Assembly: GCA_933822405.4 (NCBI GenBank)
Contig: CAKOGP040002336.1
Coordinates: forward strand, 62,001-126,000
DNA length: 64,000 nt
Reading direction: 5' to 3'
Source of the DNA: Cylindrotheca closterium
Lineage: Eukaryota > Bacillariophyta > Bacillariophyceae > Bacillariales > Bacillariaceae
The notes beneath the pieces were generated by a model. The model worked only from the letters and a program-made list of their open reading frames with translations. It did not search any database and was not told the DNA's origin. Made by a program: the position numbers and the translations under genes. Of this stretch, positions 20,155 through 28,942 are shown one piece after another; position 1 is the first letter of the stretch; each line of letters begins with the position of its first letter.

Positions 20155-21189
20155 TTAATCCCAAACATAGTCAATGCAAGTTTGTTGTACTGTAAAGATC
20201 TCGCTACTGGCCAAGTACATTTCTTCTGCTTCCCCTTCCCGACGATGCAAATGGACCTTGAAGTTTCCATACTCTTGGATTCCTGCAAAGACAATAATTC
20301 CCCCACGTACTGGTTTTTGACATTCTTGATCCCCACAAGCCCAACTCCAATAATCCACTCGGTGAATTCCGGGCTGAAAAATGTTGTGTTCCGCATCGTA
20401 GATCCCAATCCAGTCATCCGGTTGAGGAGCACAATTTTCAAAGATAACCGCAATGGGCTCACTGTAGGCACCTTCTGTTCCGTCAGGACGCGCATAACAA
20501 GGCTTGTCGGTAAGCACCGCAATGGGTGTATCAATGCCAGATGGACACAAGGTTCCATCTCCAAAGTAATCGTCATCAGACAAGCCCAAGAATTCATCCC
20601 AATTATTAATTTGAAAAGTATCATTGATACCAATCAACACACCACTGCTGGCAGTATTTTCGGCTTGAGTCAAAACAGACTTTTCGACCAAGGATGCCGG
20701 ACTTGAGGTCCAAACAATCACCAGAATCAAAATGACAATCAATTGAGAACAGAAACAAACCCAAAAGACTTTCTTGGCTCGTTGTTGTTTTTCAGTATGT
20801 TCCGTGTGTGAGATTGTTTTTTTGGAATTCTTCTGGGGTTGCTGCTGTTGATTGTGTTGTTGCTGATAGTGGTGAGCCCTTTTCAAGTCTTCGCTCTCGG
20901 CAGATTTGACAGTGCTCTGAGAGGAGGACTTCAGGGATTTCGCAACCGACCGTGCAATGGATCCAGCTACTGACGCAGGTGGGGTGGGCCTAGTTTCAGA
21001 ATAGGTATATTCAATTCCTTGGCTTTCGATATACTCATTTTCATCTGGAACAACCATGTGCTGAGGAGACGATGATTGGTATTTGTAGATTTTGGAAGGT
21101 GATTGATGTGACGGAAGAATTTGATTCTGGTGATTTGGATTGTAAGTGATGGCTGGGAAGCCCTGAGCGTCTCCTGTTTGCATATCCAT
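20155..21189 (-). CDS. single-pass membrane protein with DWIGIY motif, 344 aa
   Basis: Residues 1-135 are hydrophilic and Gln/Ser-rich, with a Gln-rich run (HNQQQQPQ). One membrane segment follows (VFWVCFCSQLIVILILVIVW), preceded by basic residues, so the topology is probably N-in/C-out (type II). The extracellular or lumenal domain has paired cysteines and the string QPDDWIGIYDAEHN, then DYWSWACGDQECQKP. DWIG(I/V)Y is a hallmark of SKICH-like and related beta-sandwich modules, so a similar fold is likely (inference). The domain also contains NDTF, a potential N-glycosylation site. Precise role unknown. Confidence 0.75.
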   Translation of the reverse strand: MDMQTGDAQGFPAITYNPNHQNQILPSHQSPSKIYKYQSSSPQHMVVPDENEYIESQGIEYTYSETRPTPPASVAGSIARSVAKSLKSSSQSTVKSAESEDLKRAHHYQQQHNQQQQPQKNSKKTISHTEHTEKQQRAKKVFWVCFCSQLIVILILVIVWTSSPASLVEKSVLTQAENTASSGVLIGINDTFQINNWDEFLGLSDDDYFGDGTLCPSGIDTPIAVLTDKPCYARPDGTEGAYSEPIAVIFENCAPQPDDWIGIYDAEHNIFQPGIHRVDYWSWACGDQECQKPVRGGIIVFAGIQEYGNFKVHLHRREGEAEEMYLASSEIFTVQQTCIDYVWD

Positions 21190-21851
21190 TATACTGCGTG
21201 GTTATTGGAGGTTTGTTATTGGGTAGGTTGAGTTCCTCGTTTAAGGTCGCAACAGGGTGTTGTTTTTCTTTCAGCTGAAACTATTCTTTCAGATGAGAAG
21301 TTTCATGTGAGTCGTCTGAAACGGTAGTTTTTTGTATTCATTGGAAGACTTTTTGGATTGCCCGCCCAATTTATCATCCGGATACGCCTGACGGTCTGTC
21401 GTATTGGTGTCCTTCGCGCTATGTATTTTACGTTGCAACCAAGATTGAAGCCCTGCCGTACAGTGGTAGCGTGCCGATCGAAAACAGGAGGTCTGACCAA
21501 GACGAGTATACTGTAGGTCTGACCTGCTGGTCCAACCGTTGGTTTGGAGGGTGGTAATAAGGACAGACGACAACAGTTTCAAGCAGTGTATACGCCATGA
21601 CATGAAGAATGCGAACGGTATTCTACAGAACTACTGTGTGATTTGCTGCTTTTGGTAAGCAATTACGACAGGGATGAATGGATAATTCTACGAAGTATCG
21701 ATGACAATAGCGCTTTGTGGTGTATAATAATAGTATAAGATATCTTTAAAATAATTCATTCATTCATTCGTTCGTTCGTTGTTTGGTGGACAGCACCAGT
21801 ATGCACCATTCGGCCGAGTAGTAAGAAGTTCCCCAAAAGTCTGCCTCTAAC
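21190..21851. other. intergenic, 662 bp
   Basis: Contains a tetranucleotide tract of ATTC then GTTC units around 21754-21781. No ORF is supported. Confidence 0.5.
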
Positions 21852-22664
21852 TCATAGAGTGAAATGCCAGTCTTGCTGTTGAAACTCAGCTGCTGCGGAG
21901 GGCCCATGGTAGCTGGTATCATCAAATATTGACCTTGAAATTGGTGCAGTGTTCGAGAGAAAGCTAAATTCTGTTGGTTTTGGAGTGCTGTCTTTGTCTT
22001 GTTTCAAGTCGGGGCGAAGCACTGGAAGTCCACTAGGGGTGGGAAGGTGCGTTTTTGTAGGTGACCATGAAAACGATGAAGACGAACTAAGAGCACTCTT
22101 GGGACCTTGTTTCTTGGAGGAGGGTTCTTTGGCCTTCTCTGCTGTTTTCTTGTCAGTGAAGGTTGGTGAAGCAGTACTCTCTTCTTCGTGTTTGAAACTT
22201 AGGATTGCATTGATGACGTTGCTCTCTGCAGCTTGATAGACTTGTTTTTTGACTTGTTTTCTTCTTGCAAGCTTGGCCTTGCTACTGGATCGGTACTTTT
22301 CCGAAAGAGCATCTCGAAGCATCGATCCAACCTTTTCTCTGGCAGCATAGTCTCCAACTTCCAACCATTTTCCGCCTTGGTACTTCACAAAGGCTCCTGC
22401 TGAACCACATGCATCATATACAATATCCACAATCTTGGATACAATTACAGACTTTTCAATCTTGGTCTTTGCCTTTTGATAGTCTTGAAGAAAGCTATCA
22501 ACTATTACTTTCAATCGACGATTGCCTGTGGCTTCGGAACAGACTCTCCCACGTCCAATGTGAACAGTATAAGGCAGTGGAACAAAGCCTTCAGGAAGTT
22601 CAGTGTTGGATTCTCGGACACGAGGTTTCCAGATGTTTATTGCGAATGATGGAGTCGAGTTCAT
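21852..22664 (-). CDS. DUF6824-domain protein
   Basis: 270 aa from the ATG at 22664 (MNSTPSFAI); an in-frame upstream ATG at 22754 would add 30 residues without domain content. The conserved module spans residues 30-130. It begins HIGRGRVCSEATGNRRLKV and continues with SFLQDYQKAKTKIEKSVIVS, IVDIVYDACGSAGAFVKY, GKWLEVGDYAAREKVGSMLRDAL. This matches the DUF6824 pattern (G-R-G, N-x-R-x-x-x-L, Y, K-x-x-K, W-x-E-V, A-R-x-K-V) that is common in diatoms and whose function is not established. A basic stretch (KAKLARRKQVKKQ) follows, then a Ser/Pro-rich disordered tail. A nuclear role is plausible but unproven. Confidence 0.8.
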   Translation of the reverse strand: MNSTPSFAINIWKPRVRESNTELPEGFVPLPYTVHIGRGRVCSEATGNRRLKVIVDSFLQDYQKAKTKIEKSVIVSKIVDIVYDACGSAGAFVKYQGGKWLEVGDYAAREKVGSMLRDALSEKYRSSSKAKLARRKQVKKQVYQAAESNVINAILSFKHEEESTASPTFTDKKTAEKAKEPSSKKQGPKSALSSSSSFSWSPTKTHLPTPSGLPVLRPDLKQDKDSTPKPTEFSFLSNTAPISRSIFDDTSYHGPSAAAEFQQQDWHFTL

Positions 22665-23141
22665 GATGTTTGTTGTTCGAGTACACGGCGCTTTTTGATT
22701 TGATGCGTTCAGTTTTTCTCTGCTGTCGAAGAAATGAAGTGTGATACAGAGCAATAGCGCGGTTTGAGATGGAATACTGGGTACGTGTACGGCATTCTGT
22801 TTCGATTCTGCTCACAATTTCACCGGTGCACTCTCACTTGCCTATCAGTTTTATGCAATTTTCAGAATGCATCTGTCGTAACGACGCATAATAGTTAAGT
22901 ATTGATTCACGGTTCAACGAATTGCTAGGTACGTTTTTTAGGTTTCTTTTTATTCAATATATAAGTTTCTCTTTGAAACAATATATCAGATTTATGCCAC
23001 TTAACGGACACTCTTGCGGAAAAGCCTCACAATACACTGGTCGTGTGGCTTTCTAATCACGAGAGCCTTTTCAAGACTATGTAAAGATTCTTTAGTCGTT
23101 TGCATCCGGGTTCAAAACGCCACCGTTGAGAATGCTGCAGA
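22665..23141. other. intergenic, 477 bp
   Basis: Promoter of the DUF6824 gene and AT-rich sequence (22930-22990). No gene was seen. Confidence 0.4.
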
Positions 23142-23400
23142 ATTGTTGAAGGAAATCAAGAGTTGCCACCTTGGGATTTTTCTATCATCAGTGATGGGTC
23201 ATACAAAAATGACCTTGGAACCGCTGCTGTTCAGCTCCTTCCAAAAGAGGGAACTGCTCGCATTGTCATCCGTTGTCAAACTCCAGGTTTACCTCAGGAT
23301 CAGAGTGCCTATCGTAGCGAGTTGATTGGCCTTCTGGCTGGCGGGATAATGGCGGTCGATTGGCTCCTCCAACAATGGTTCCCAGCCCTTACCCAGCGGC
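23142..23400 (+). pseudogene. retroelement RNase H domain remnant
   Basis: The frame reads LPPWDFSIISDGSYKN, then DLGTAAVQLLP and TPGLPQDQSAYRSELIGLL. This pattern (SDGS, GTAA, DQSAYRSEL) is that of the RNase H domain of diatom retroelement polyproteins, with the first Asp and the Glu of the active-site set visible. No reverse transcriptase, integrase or terminal repeat lies beside it. The domain is cut off after about 80 residues and runs directly into DUF285-like sequence. It is therefore a dead fragment. Confidence 0.75.
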
Positions 23401-23402
23401 CT

Positions 23403-23612
23403 TGTGTCAAGAACATGTATGCTGTGTTCCAAGATACGATAGCTTACAAACAGGAACTGTCTTCTTGGGACGTTTCAGCTGTCACGAATGTGGATGGAAT
23501 ATTCTAGAATGCATCATCCGTCGTGCGACTACTATAGGACTAACAAGAATTCTTGTCATCATGCATGGGATGTTTCTTCAGACAAGGATATGGGGTCAAT
23601 GTTCAGAAGGCG
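23403..23612 (+). pseudogene. decayed DUF285/BspA-like repeat fragment
   Basis: In the frame continuing from the RNase H remnant the sequence reads MYAVFQDTIAYKQELSSWDV then SAVTNVDGIF and stops. In another frame, 23540-23600 reads HHAWDVSSDKDMGSMF. Both are recognisable DUF285 units (SSWDVS-x-V-x-x-M-x-x-MF). The frameshift and stops show it is a relic, probably of a gene related to the intact one starting at 24051. Confidence 0.7.
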
Positions 23613-23744
23613 ACAGTGGACAATATTAAGAAGTACGTTTCAAATAGTAGTTGCACACATCAACTTCATCTACTTTAACAAGGCGACAGTGTACAATATT
23701 AAGAAGTACGTTTCAAATAGTAGTTGCACACATCAACTTCATCT
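23609..23744. repeat. 73-bp tandem duplication
   Basis: Two nearly exact copies start at 23609 and 23682; the second is cut short at about 23744. Each begins GGCGACAGTG and contains TTAAGAAGTACGTTTCAAAT. The duplication lies in the decayed region and has no coding role. Confidence 0.9.
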
Positions 23745-24050
23745 GGTTATCAATCAAAATTTTATCCCGTCTTCTTCATTAGTGATGATTCTTCCCCAAG
23801 TCCCAAGGACGGTTTTGTTACATTGTGCTTTTTCGATGCGTTAAATCGGAAATGTGGCCTTCTATAAAAACGGATACACTCACACCAGTATTTTACAACG
23901 CAAGATTTCGAGTCATTTCCACGGTCATACTGGTACTGCGCATATCTTTTGACTACTCGTACGTCGTACGGGTACATGGTACATTGGAAAATCTCGTTGA
24001 GTGCGCATCGATCTTTTCAACAATCTCGTCATAACTGTATCGCATGCAAG

Positions 24051-24914
24051 ATGAGATCTTCGTTCCTTCCTACTCTATTTCTTGGAGCCACCACCTGGTG
24101 TGCGATTGCGCAATCTGTCGCAGCAATAGATTGCTTCAAGGATGGGCAAGAGCTTCGAAATGCAGTGATCCAGTTTACCGGCGACGGTTGTTCGGATGAC
24201 AACAATTGCAACAACGACATCGTGCAAAAATATGGTTGGCCCATAGGAACCTGGTGTGTTTCTGAAGTCACCAACATGGAAGCCATTTTCTATACAAGAT
24301 CATCCTTCGATGATGACATATCAAAGTGGAATGTCTCAGCTGTTAATGACATGAGTTGGATGTTCCATGGTGCAGAATTGTTCAACCGAGACTTGTCATC
24401 TTGGGATGTTTCTTCGGTCACAACTATGTTTTCTATGTTCGAAGATGCAGCCACATTCAACCAGGACTTGTCATCTTGGGATGTTTCCTCTGTCACGAAC
24501 ATGCGAGACATGTTCCGTGATGCATTATTGTTCAATCAGGATTTGTCGTCGTGGGATGTTTCTTCTGTGAAGGACATGGGGTGGATGTTCGCGAATACAA
24601 ATTCATTCAATCGCGACTTGTCTTCGTGGGATGTTTCTTCTCTCACTGACACGTCAGACATGTTCGCGGGTGCTAAGGCATTTAACCAAGACTTGTGCTC
24701 GTGGGGAACGAAGTTGCCCAAGAATGAAAATATTGCTGCGGAGATGTTTCCTGGCTCCGGATGCACATATACTACGACCGATTTTGAAGCCGGTGGACCA
24801 TTCTGTGCATCAACTTGCGGCGTATCTGGTGCCAGCAGTGTGTCGACCGTTTCGGGTTGCGTTGCAACTCTACTGTCCGTATTCTTGGTAAACTTGTTTC
24901 TGCTGGCTCACTAA
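24051..24914 (+). CDS. secreted DUF285 (BspA-like) repeat protein, probably GPI-anchored
   Basis: 287 aa from the ATG at 24051, chosen because it places a signal peptide at the N-terminus (MRSSFLPTLFLGATTWCAIA, then QSVAA). A Cys-containing head follows (FTGDGCSDDNNCNNDIVQKYG). Next come about six 25-residue units of the type [20 protein letters not shown], then a Cys-containing cap and a hydrophobic C-terminus (VATLLSVFLVNLFLLAH). The C-terminal tail after a Ser-rich stretch suggests GPI attachment. DUF285 repeats form LRR-like solenoids used in surface adhesion in other organisms. A larger relative lies at 57.9 kb. Confidence 0.88.
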   Translation: MRSSFLPTLFLGATTWCAIAQSVAAIDCFKDGQELRNAVIQFTGDGCSDDNNCNNDIVQKYGWPIGTWCVSEVTNMEAIFYTRSSFDDDISKWNVSAVNDMSWMFHGAELFNRDLSSWDVSSVTTMFSMFEDAATFNQDLSSWDVSSVTNMRDMFRDALLFNQDLSSWDVSSVKDMGWMFANTNSFNRDLSSWDVSSLTDTSDMFAGAKAFNQDLCSWGTKLPKNENIAAEMFPGSGCTYTTTDFEAGGPFCASTCGVSGASSVSTVSGCVATLLSVFLVNLFLLAH

Positions 24915-25506
24915 AGGAATGCATGCAGATGTCTGATCCACCGGCAATGCGTAATGGATGGCACTACGAAATGCGTTCTAACTAATTTAGTAATTACATA
25001 CATCGATCGATCGATTTCAGTAGGACTATGTTAGCAATCACATCAGTATGTATTGATGCTTCAGTGCAGATTCATCGACTGTATTGCAAATATAACTTTC
25101 AACTTGATGTTTCGCACTTCACCTCTTTTTCTCCCCTTCCTTTTTAATCAGTATCAATCCCCTACCCAGTAAAGTTTGTTCAAGAGCCTATCGTACCAGG
25201 TACGTCCAGTGTGAGCATCGTATCGGTATCACAAGTGAGAAGGTGGTGAAGCATGAATCTTCCGATAAAACCTAGGAAGATTCCGCCGGCAAGCCAGGCC
25301 AGTTAATGTTCTTGACGGCTTTGCTTGTACCCAATTATTGAACGGTTGGATTGCCTACCAGCGGTGCGTTAAAATTCGGCAGAAGGATGCCAAAGATTTA
25401 GCCTGCGCGCGCAAATTAGGATTACAATTTTTGCAGTGTCATCACCAGCATTCTAGTTTGACGCAACTACCCTTTACTAGCTACATTGCACGACAAAAAG
25501 TAAACC
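24915..25506. other. intergenic, 592 bp
   Basis: 3' flank of the DUF285 gene and the promoter of the GTPase. ATCGATCGATCGAT near 25003 is a short palindromic run. No gene was seen. Confidence 0.45.
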
Positions 25507-26961
25507 ATGGCGCCGCCAGTCGCTGTAGCTGAAAATGCGGTTACAGTAGCAATCATAGGATATCGAGGAGCGGGGAAGACGACTGCTCTGAACGCCATTT
25601 TGGGGAACAATTACTCGTTCATATCTGATGACAAACCAACCACTGGCATCAACTCGTTCCGAGTCCTCCATAATAATTCCGCCTCTTGCTCAACGAGAAA
25701 GGATTCTTCTCGCAAAGCAGAATCTGTATGTACAGAAATCAGGAGAGACAACAAATCACATCGAATCCTTCCGTTGGGACATAGGAAACGAGTCGCCAAG
25801 AAGGTTTTTGATGTGCGATCGAATGATCCTAGTTTTGCTTCCATGGAAGACACGCCCTTCTTTTTGGTGGACATACCTGGATTGGATCTATCCAACCCTG
25901 AGTGTCAATATCGAAATTACATTGACGAATCATTTCATACCTTTGATGCTGTGATACTAGTCTTGGACTGTTTGACGGAACGAAAACCCCAACATCGGAT
26001 GCTCAAGTACATTCGGCGGCACTTGTCACGGTCCAAGAAGATGCCCTTGATTATTATTGGAAACGAACGAGCGGCGCAGATTGGCGATAGCTCACAATTG
26101 GCTGATTTGGAGGTGGAGGTGGATGAAATGTTTGACATTGACTCGGGAGACAAAGTCTTACAGCTGGACTGCATCATGTCCTCGTTTTGCGTCGATATGG
26201 ATTGCAATGGTGAACCAGAGGGCAATGACTTGGAAGCGGCTGGCGACGGCTCGCTATCAAAGCCAATATTTATTCCAGTCAAGTTGCATGATGCCTTTCG
26301 CTATAGACTAGCTTCAGCAAAGCTGAGTCTCCTTCAGGTTTCCAAACTCGGAGCGACTATCTTGGATACGATCTGCCAAGACGAAATCGGAAAGCAGGCT
26401 TGGGAATCCTTGAGTAAGGATGAAATATTGGACATTGTTCACTCGGCTCTTTCCACACCTGGAGACGATTACAAGCTGCAAGAGACCAACTTTCTCAAGT
26501 TTATGGCCCATCTGGAGCGGGTGCTGAGAGAAGTCCCGAGACAAAGGCTTGAAGCTCAGGACGTTGTCGAAGAGAACGACTCGTCCTTCTTTTTCTTGTC
26601 CAGTCTTTTCTGGCCTACTCGCAAGGTTTCGGGTGAAAGGAAGAATCATCGGGATTTGACGATTGAGGAACTTCGCGATGTCAACATGGGTTTGGCCGAT
26701 ACTCTCAGCGAGGTCTCTTCCCGCGACTCAATCTTGGATAAGGATCGTGTAGAGGTGTCCATGATGAGTTCCAATACGGCATACAGTGATGATACTCCGG
26801 AGAACAGTTCGGACATGCCAATCCTGCACAGACAGATGCCAAGACGGTGGCGAAACAAGCGTACCGCATGGATGATTCTATTATTCGTTTTGGTATTTTT
26901 GGCGATTATCTTGACTGTCATCTTTGTCCTTTTTGGATTTGCTGTTGCTTCCTTGGAATAG
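25507..26961 (+). CDS. P-loop GTPase with C-terminal membrane anchor, 484 aa
   Basis: The ATG at 25507 lies in ACCATGG context. The Walker A motif is GYRGAGKTT (residues 18-26, Lys24) and the G3 motif is VDIPGLDLS. A TTG in the switch region could supply the G2 Thr. The usual N/TKxD is replaced by GNERA, so base specificity is uncertain. The insert between G1 and G3 is unusually long and basic. The C-terminus carries one long hydrophobic segment (WMILLFVLVFLAIILTVIFV) preceded by RRWRNKR, typical of a tail anchor. A membrane-bound remodelling or signalling GTPase of the Era/septin/dynamin-like superclass is likely, with no closer family assignable. Confidence 0.78.
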   Translation: MAPPVAVAENAVTVAIIGYRGAGKTTALNAILGNNYSFISDDKPTTGINSFRVLHNNSASCSTRKDSSRKAESVCTEIRRDNKSHRILPLGHRKRVAKKVFDVRSNDPSFASMEDTPFFLVDIPGLDLSNPECQYRNYIDESFHTFDAVILVLDCLTERKPQHRMLKYIRRHLSRSKKMPLIIIGNERAAQIGDSSQLADLEVEVDEMFDIDSGDKVLQLDCIMSSFCVDMDCNGEPEGNDLEAAGDGSLSKPIFIPVKLHDAFRYRLASAKLSLLQVSKLGATILDTICQDEIGKQAWESLSKDEILDIVHSALSTPGDDYKLQETNFLKFMAHLERVLREVPRQRLEAQDVVEENDSSFFFLSSLFWPTRKVSGERKNHRDLTIEELRDVNMGLADTLSEVSSRDSILDKDRVEVSMMSSNTAYSDDTPENSSDMPILHRQMPRRWRNKRTAWMILLFVLVFLAIILTVIFVLFGFAVASLE

Positions 26962-27389
26962 GCCTGGTAGCCCTGCCAAGTGTATACTAGATGTTTATTG
27001 TAATTGATTATAATAATAATAATAAGAAGAAGAACACTATGTTGTGATTTGTGATTGATAGTATTTGTTGTGCATGTAAAAAGCTACACGACGAAACTAT
27101 TACCACGCTGCTGGTAGAACTCGATTTGGATCCAGCAAGTTTCAGCAGCGTAGGGTCACCTGAAGGAAAATGTACTGCAGTGTATCAGTGACTATGAATT
27201 CTTTAGAGCTTCTCATCAAGTCTACATAGCGTACCGGTAGGTCTCAAGTCTCTGCCACCGCCACGCGTAGATTGAGCATGTTTTGGGGTCACAATCTTAC
27301 GGAAGATAACCGCAGACTATTCTGATTTCAGAGTGTGAATGCATGCTTGGCCCACCCGATTCCATGTTCTCCGCTCAATGTTTGATATG
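26962..27389. other. intergenic, 428 bp
   Basis: Contains an ATA/ATAATA tract near 27007-27025 and a TACCGGTA palindrome at 27232. No gene was seen. Confidence 0.45.
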
Positions 27390-28213
27390 TCATCCCTTAT
27401 TATGCATTCCTGCAGGGCGACCCTTGTTTTTAGTCCTAGGGAAGTCAATCTCATCCAGCAGACGGATTTGCTCATCCGTAAGTGGCGAATGTTTGCCATT
27501 ACGTCTTTGACGTTGGCGGATTATCCAATGATAAAGACTGCTTCCATAATCCACATTCAGGTGTCCATATTTCTCACTAATTCCTGGTACTTGATATGCC
27601 AGACCATGAGAGTAGAATTCGGAGTACAAGGAAAGTCAACGTCATCCAGCAGACGGATTTGCTCATCCGTAAGTGGCGAATGTTTGCCATTACGTCTTTG
27701 ACGCTGGCGGATGATCCATTGATAAAGACTGCTTCCATAATCCACATTCAGATGTCCATGTTTCTCATAAAAGCCAACTAATTCCTGGTACTTGATATGC
27801 CAGACTCTCTCATTTATGCCTTTTTTGTTCGGATTCCAAGGAAAGTCAATCTTATCCAACAATCGAATTTGCTCATTTGTAAGTGGCAAAAGTCTGGTCT
27901 TTCCAGTTCGCTTTCGACGTTGTTTTAGCATCCTGCTTCTGTACTCCACCTTCATGTGCCCGTGAGTTTTGTAGAATCTGGCTAGTTCTATATACTTCTT
28001 GTTCCATGGTGTCTGCTCGAGGTGTATCTTTGCTTGCCACAAGCATGATGGAAGTCGCTGATCCCTCCTTTCATCCGTTCTGAAGAACAATGGAGCGAGG
28101 TTTTGTTGGAATGCTGTGCCGTATCCAAGTTGCCGGAAAAGAATAATAATGAAGAACCAAAGACGATCTGAATAAGACCTCCTCATGGGACAAAATTCTG
28201 ATGGTTTCACCAC
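27390..28213 (-). pseudogene. helicase-associated (HA) domain repeat protein, frameshifted in third repeat
   Basis: The minus strand encodes a signal-like N-terminus (RLWFFIIILFRQLGYGTAF). Three helicase-associated domains follow, of pattern W-x(5)-L-x-x-F/Y...HGH..V....L..W(I/V)..QR..R....L..EQI.LL..IDFPW. Repeats 1 and 2 are intact (27640-28030). In repeat 3 a 10-bp deletion, seen by comparing 27560-27580 with 27754-27784, shifts the frame, so the main ORF stops at 27557. The rest (GHLNVDYGSSLYHWII, IRLLDEIDFP) continues in another frame to 27390. HA domains are usually nucleic-acid-associated, and diatoms have many stand-alone copies. The truncated 218-aa product could still be made, or the gene may be dead. 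Confidence 0.7.
27439..27795. repeat. two near-identical HA-domain repeat units
   Basis: The block 27439-27605 and the block 27628-27795 are nearly identical except for the 10-bp deletion. This indicates a recent tandem duplication of one HA unit within the gene. Confidence 0.85.
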
Positions 28214-28511
28214 TGTCTATGGCAGGGATGATCTATCACAGTTTGCCTTCTTTCTTTTATGGTCAGAACGCAATCGCATATTCAAATATCGGTTTTCTAT
28301 GATACTATCAATATGGGAACCGTCAAGACGCTTTTTATAATTGATTTGTTGATGATAGGAGACTATCACAGTACTGTTGAGTCACCAACGTGCGAAGGAC
28401 TAACGATTTTAACGATATCATTCAGTCCTGCGAACCTCTGAGATCAATAGAAAGGCCATAAAACATAACACCGAGTGTCATCGTACCCGCAATTATTCCA
28501 ACACAATCAAC

Positions 28512-28781
28512 ATGCAGAATGAGGTAATGAAGCCTCTACCCAAAAAACTGAAGCGAGTAAAGAATGATCAGCAGAGGCCTACGAATGGCACTGCTGAGGA
28601 GTATGATTTGGAGAACCCAGGAACACTAATGATAGAAGTCGAAGACAGTGTGGTGGAAGAGAACGGTGATGATGATGAGGACAACAAAGTTTTTTGGCAA
28701 AATATGTGCTGTTGCTTTTGGATCATTGCATTTGTTCTGATTATGATCTTTTCACGACAGCTGGTTCGCTCCGTCTTTTGA
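28512..28781 (+). CDS. small C-tail-anchored membrane protein, 89 aa
   Basis: The ATG at 28512 follows an A/C-rich leader (CAATCAACATG). The cytosolic part is basic then acidic (KPLPKKLKRVKND, later EENGDDDEDNK), and ends in one hydrophobic segment with a CCC cluster (NMCCCFWIIAFVLIMIF). The composition (hydrophilic domain, membrane segment, short RSVF tail) is coherent for a tail-anchored protein. The Cys cluster at the membrane face may be palmitoylated. No family was recognised. The 298 bp to its left (28214-28511) hold no gene. Confidence 0.5.
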   Translation: MQNEVMKPLPKKLKRVKNDQQRPTNGTAEEYDLENPGTLMIEVEDSVVEENGDDDEDNKVFWQNMCCCFWIIAFVLIMIFSRQLVRSVF

Positions 28782-28942
28782 AACCTTCCCTCTTGATGTA
28801 CCAATACAAGAAAGCATGACCACAGCATGCAAGCTTCTTTGTTCTGATGTCACCAAAGGAGTGCGCTCAGCAGGGACACACGAATCCTGGCGCCCAATCA
28901 TGATCCAACATTTCCACATCCCAAACTCTCAAGAGGCACTTT

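Noticed and set aside
20079..20633. 184-codon minus-strand ORF
   Set aside because: Out-of-frame shadow of the DWIGIY membrane protein.
24029..24766. Minus-strand ORFs antisense to the DUF285 repeats
   Set aside because: Repetitive coding sequence leaves open antisense frames; the pattern recurs opposite the second DUF285 gene.
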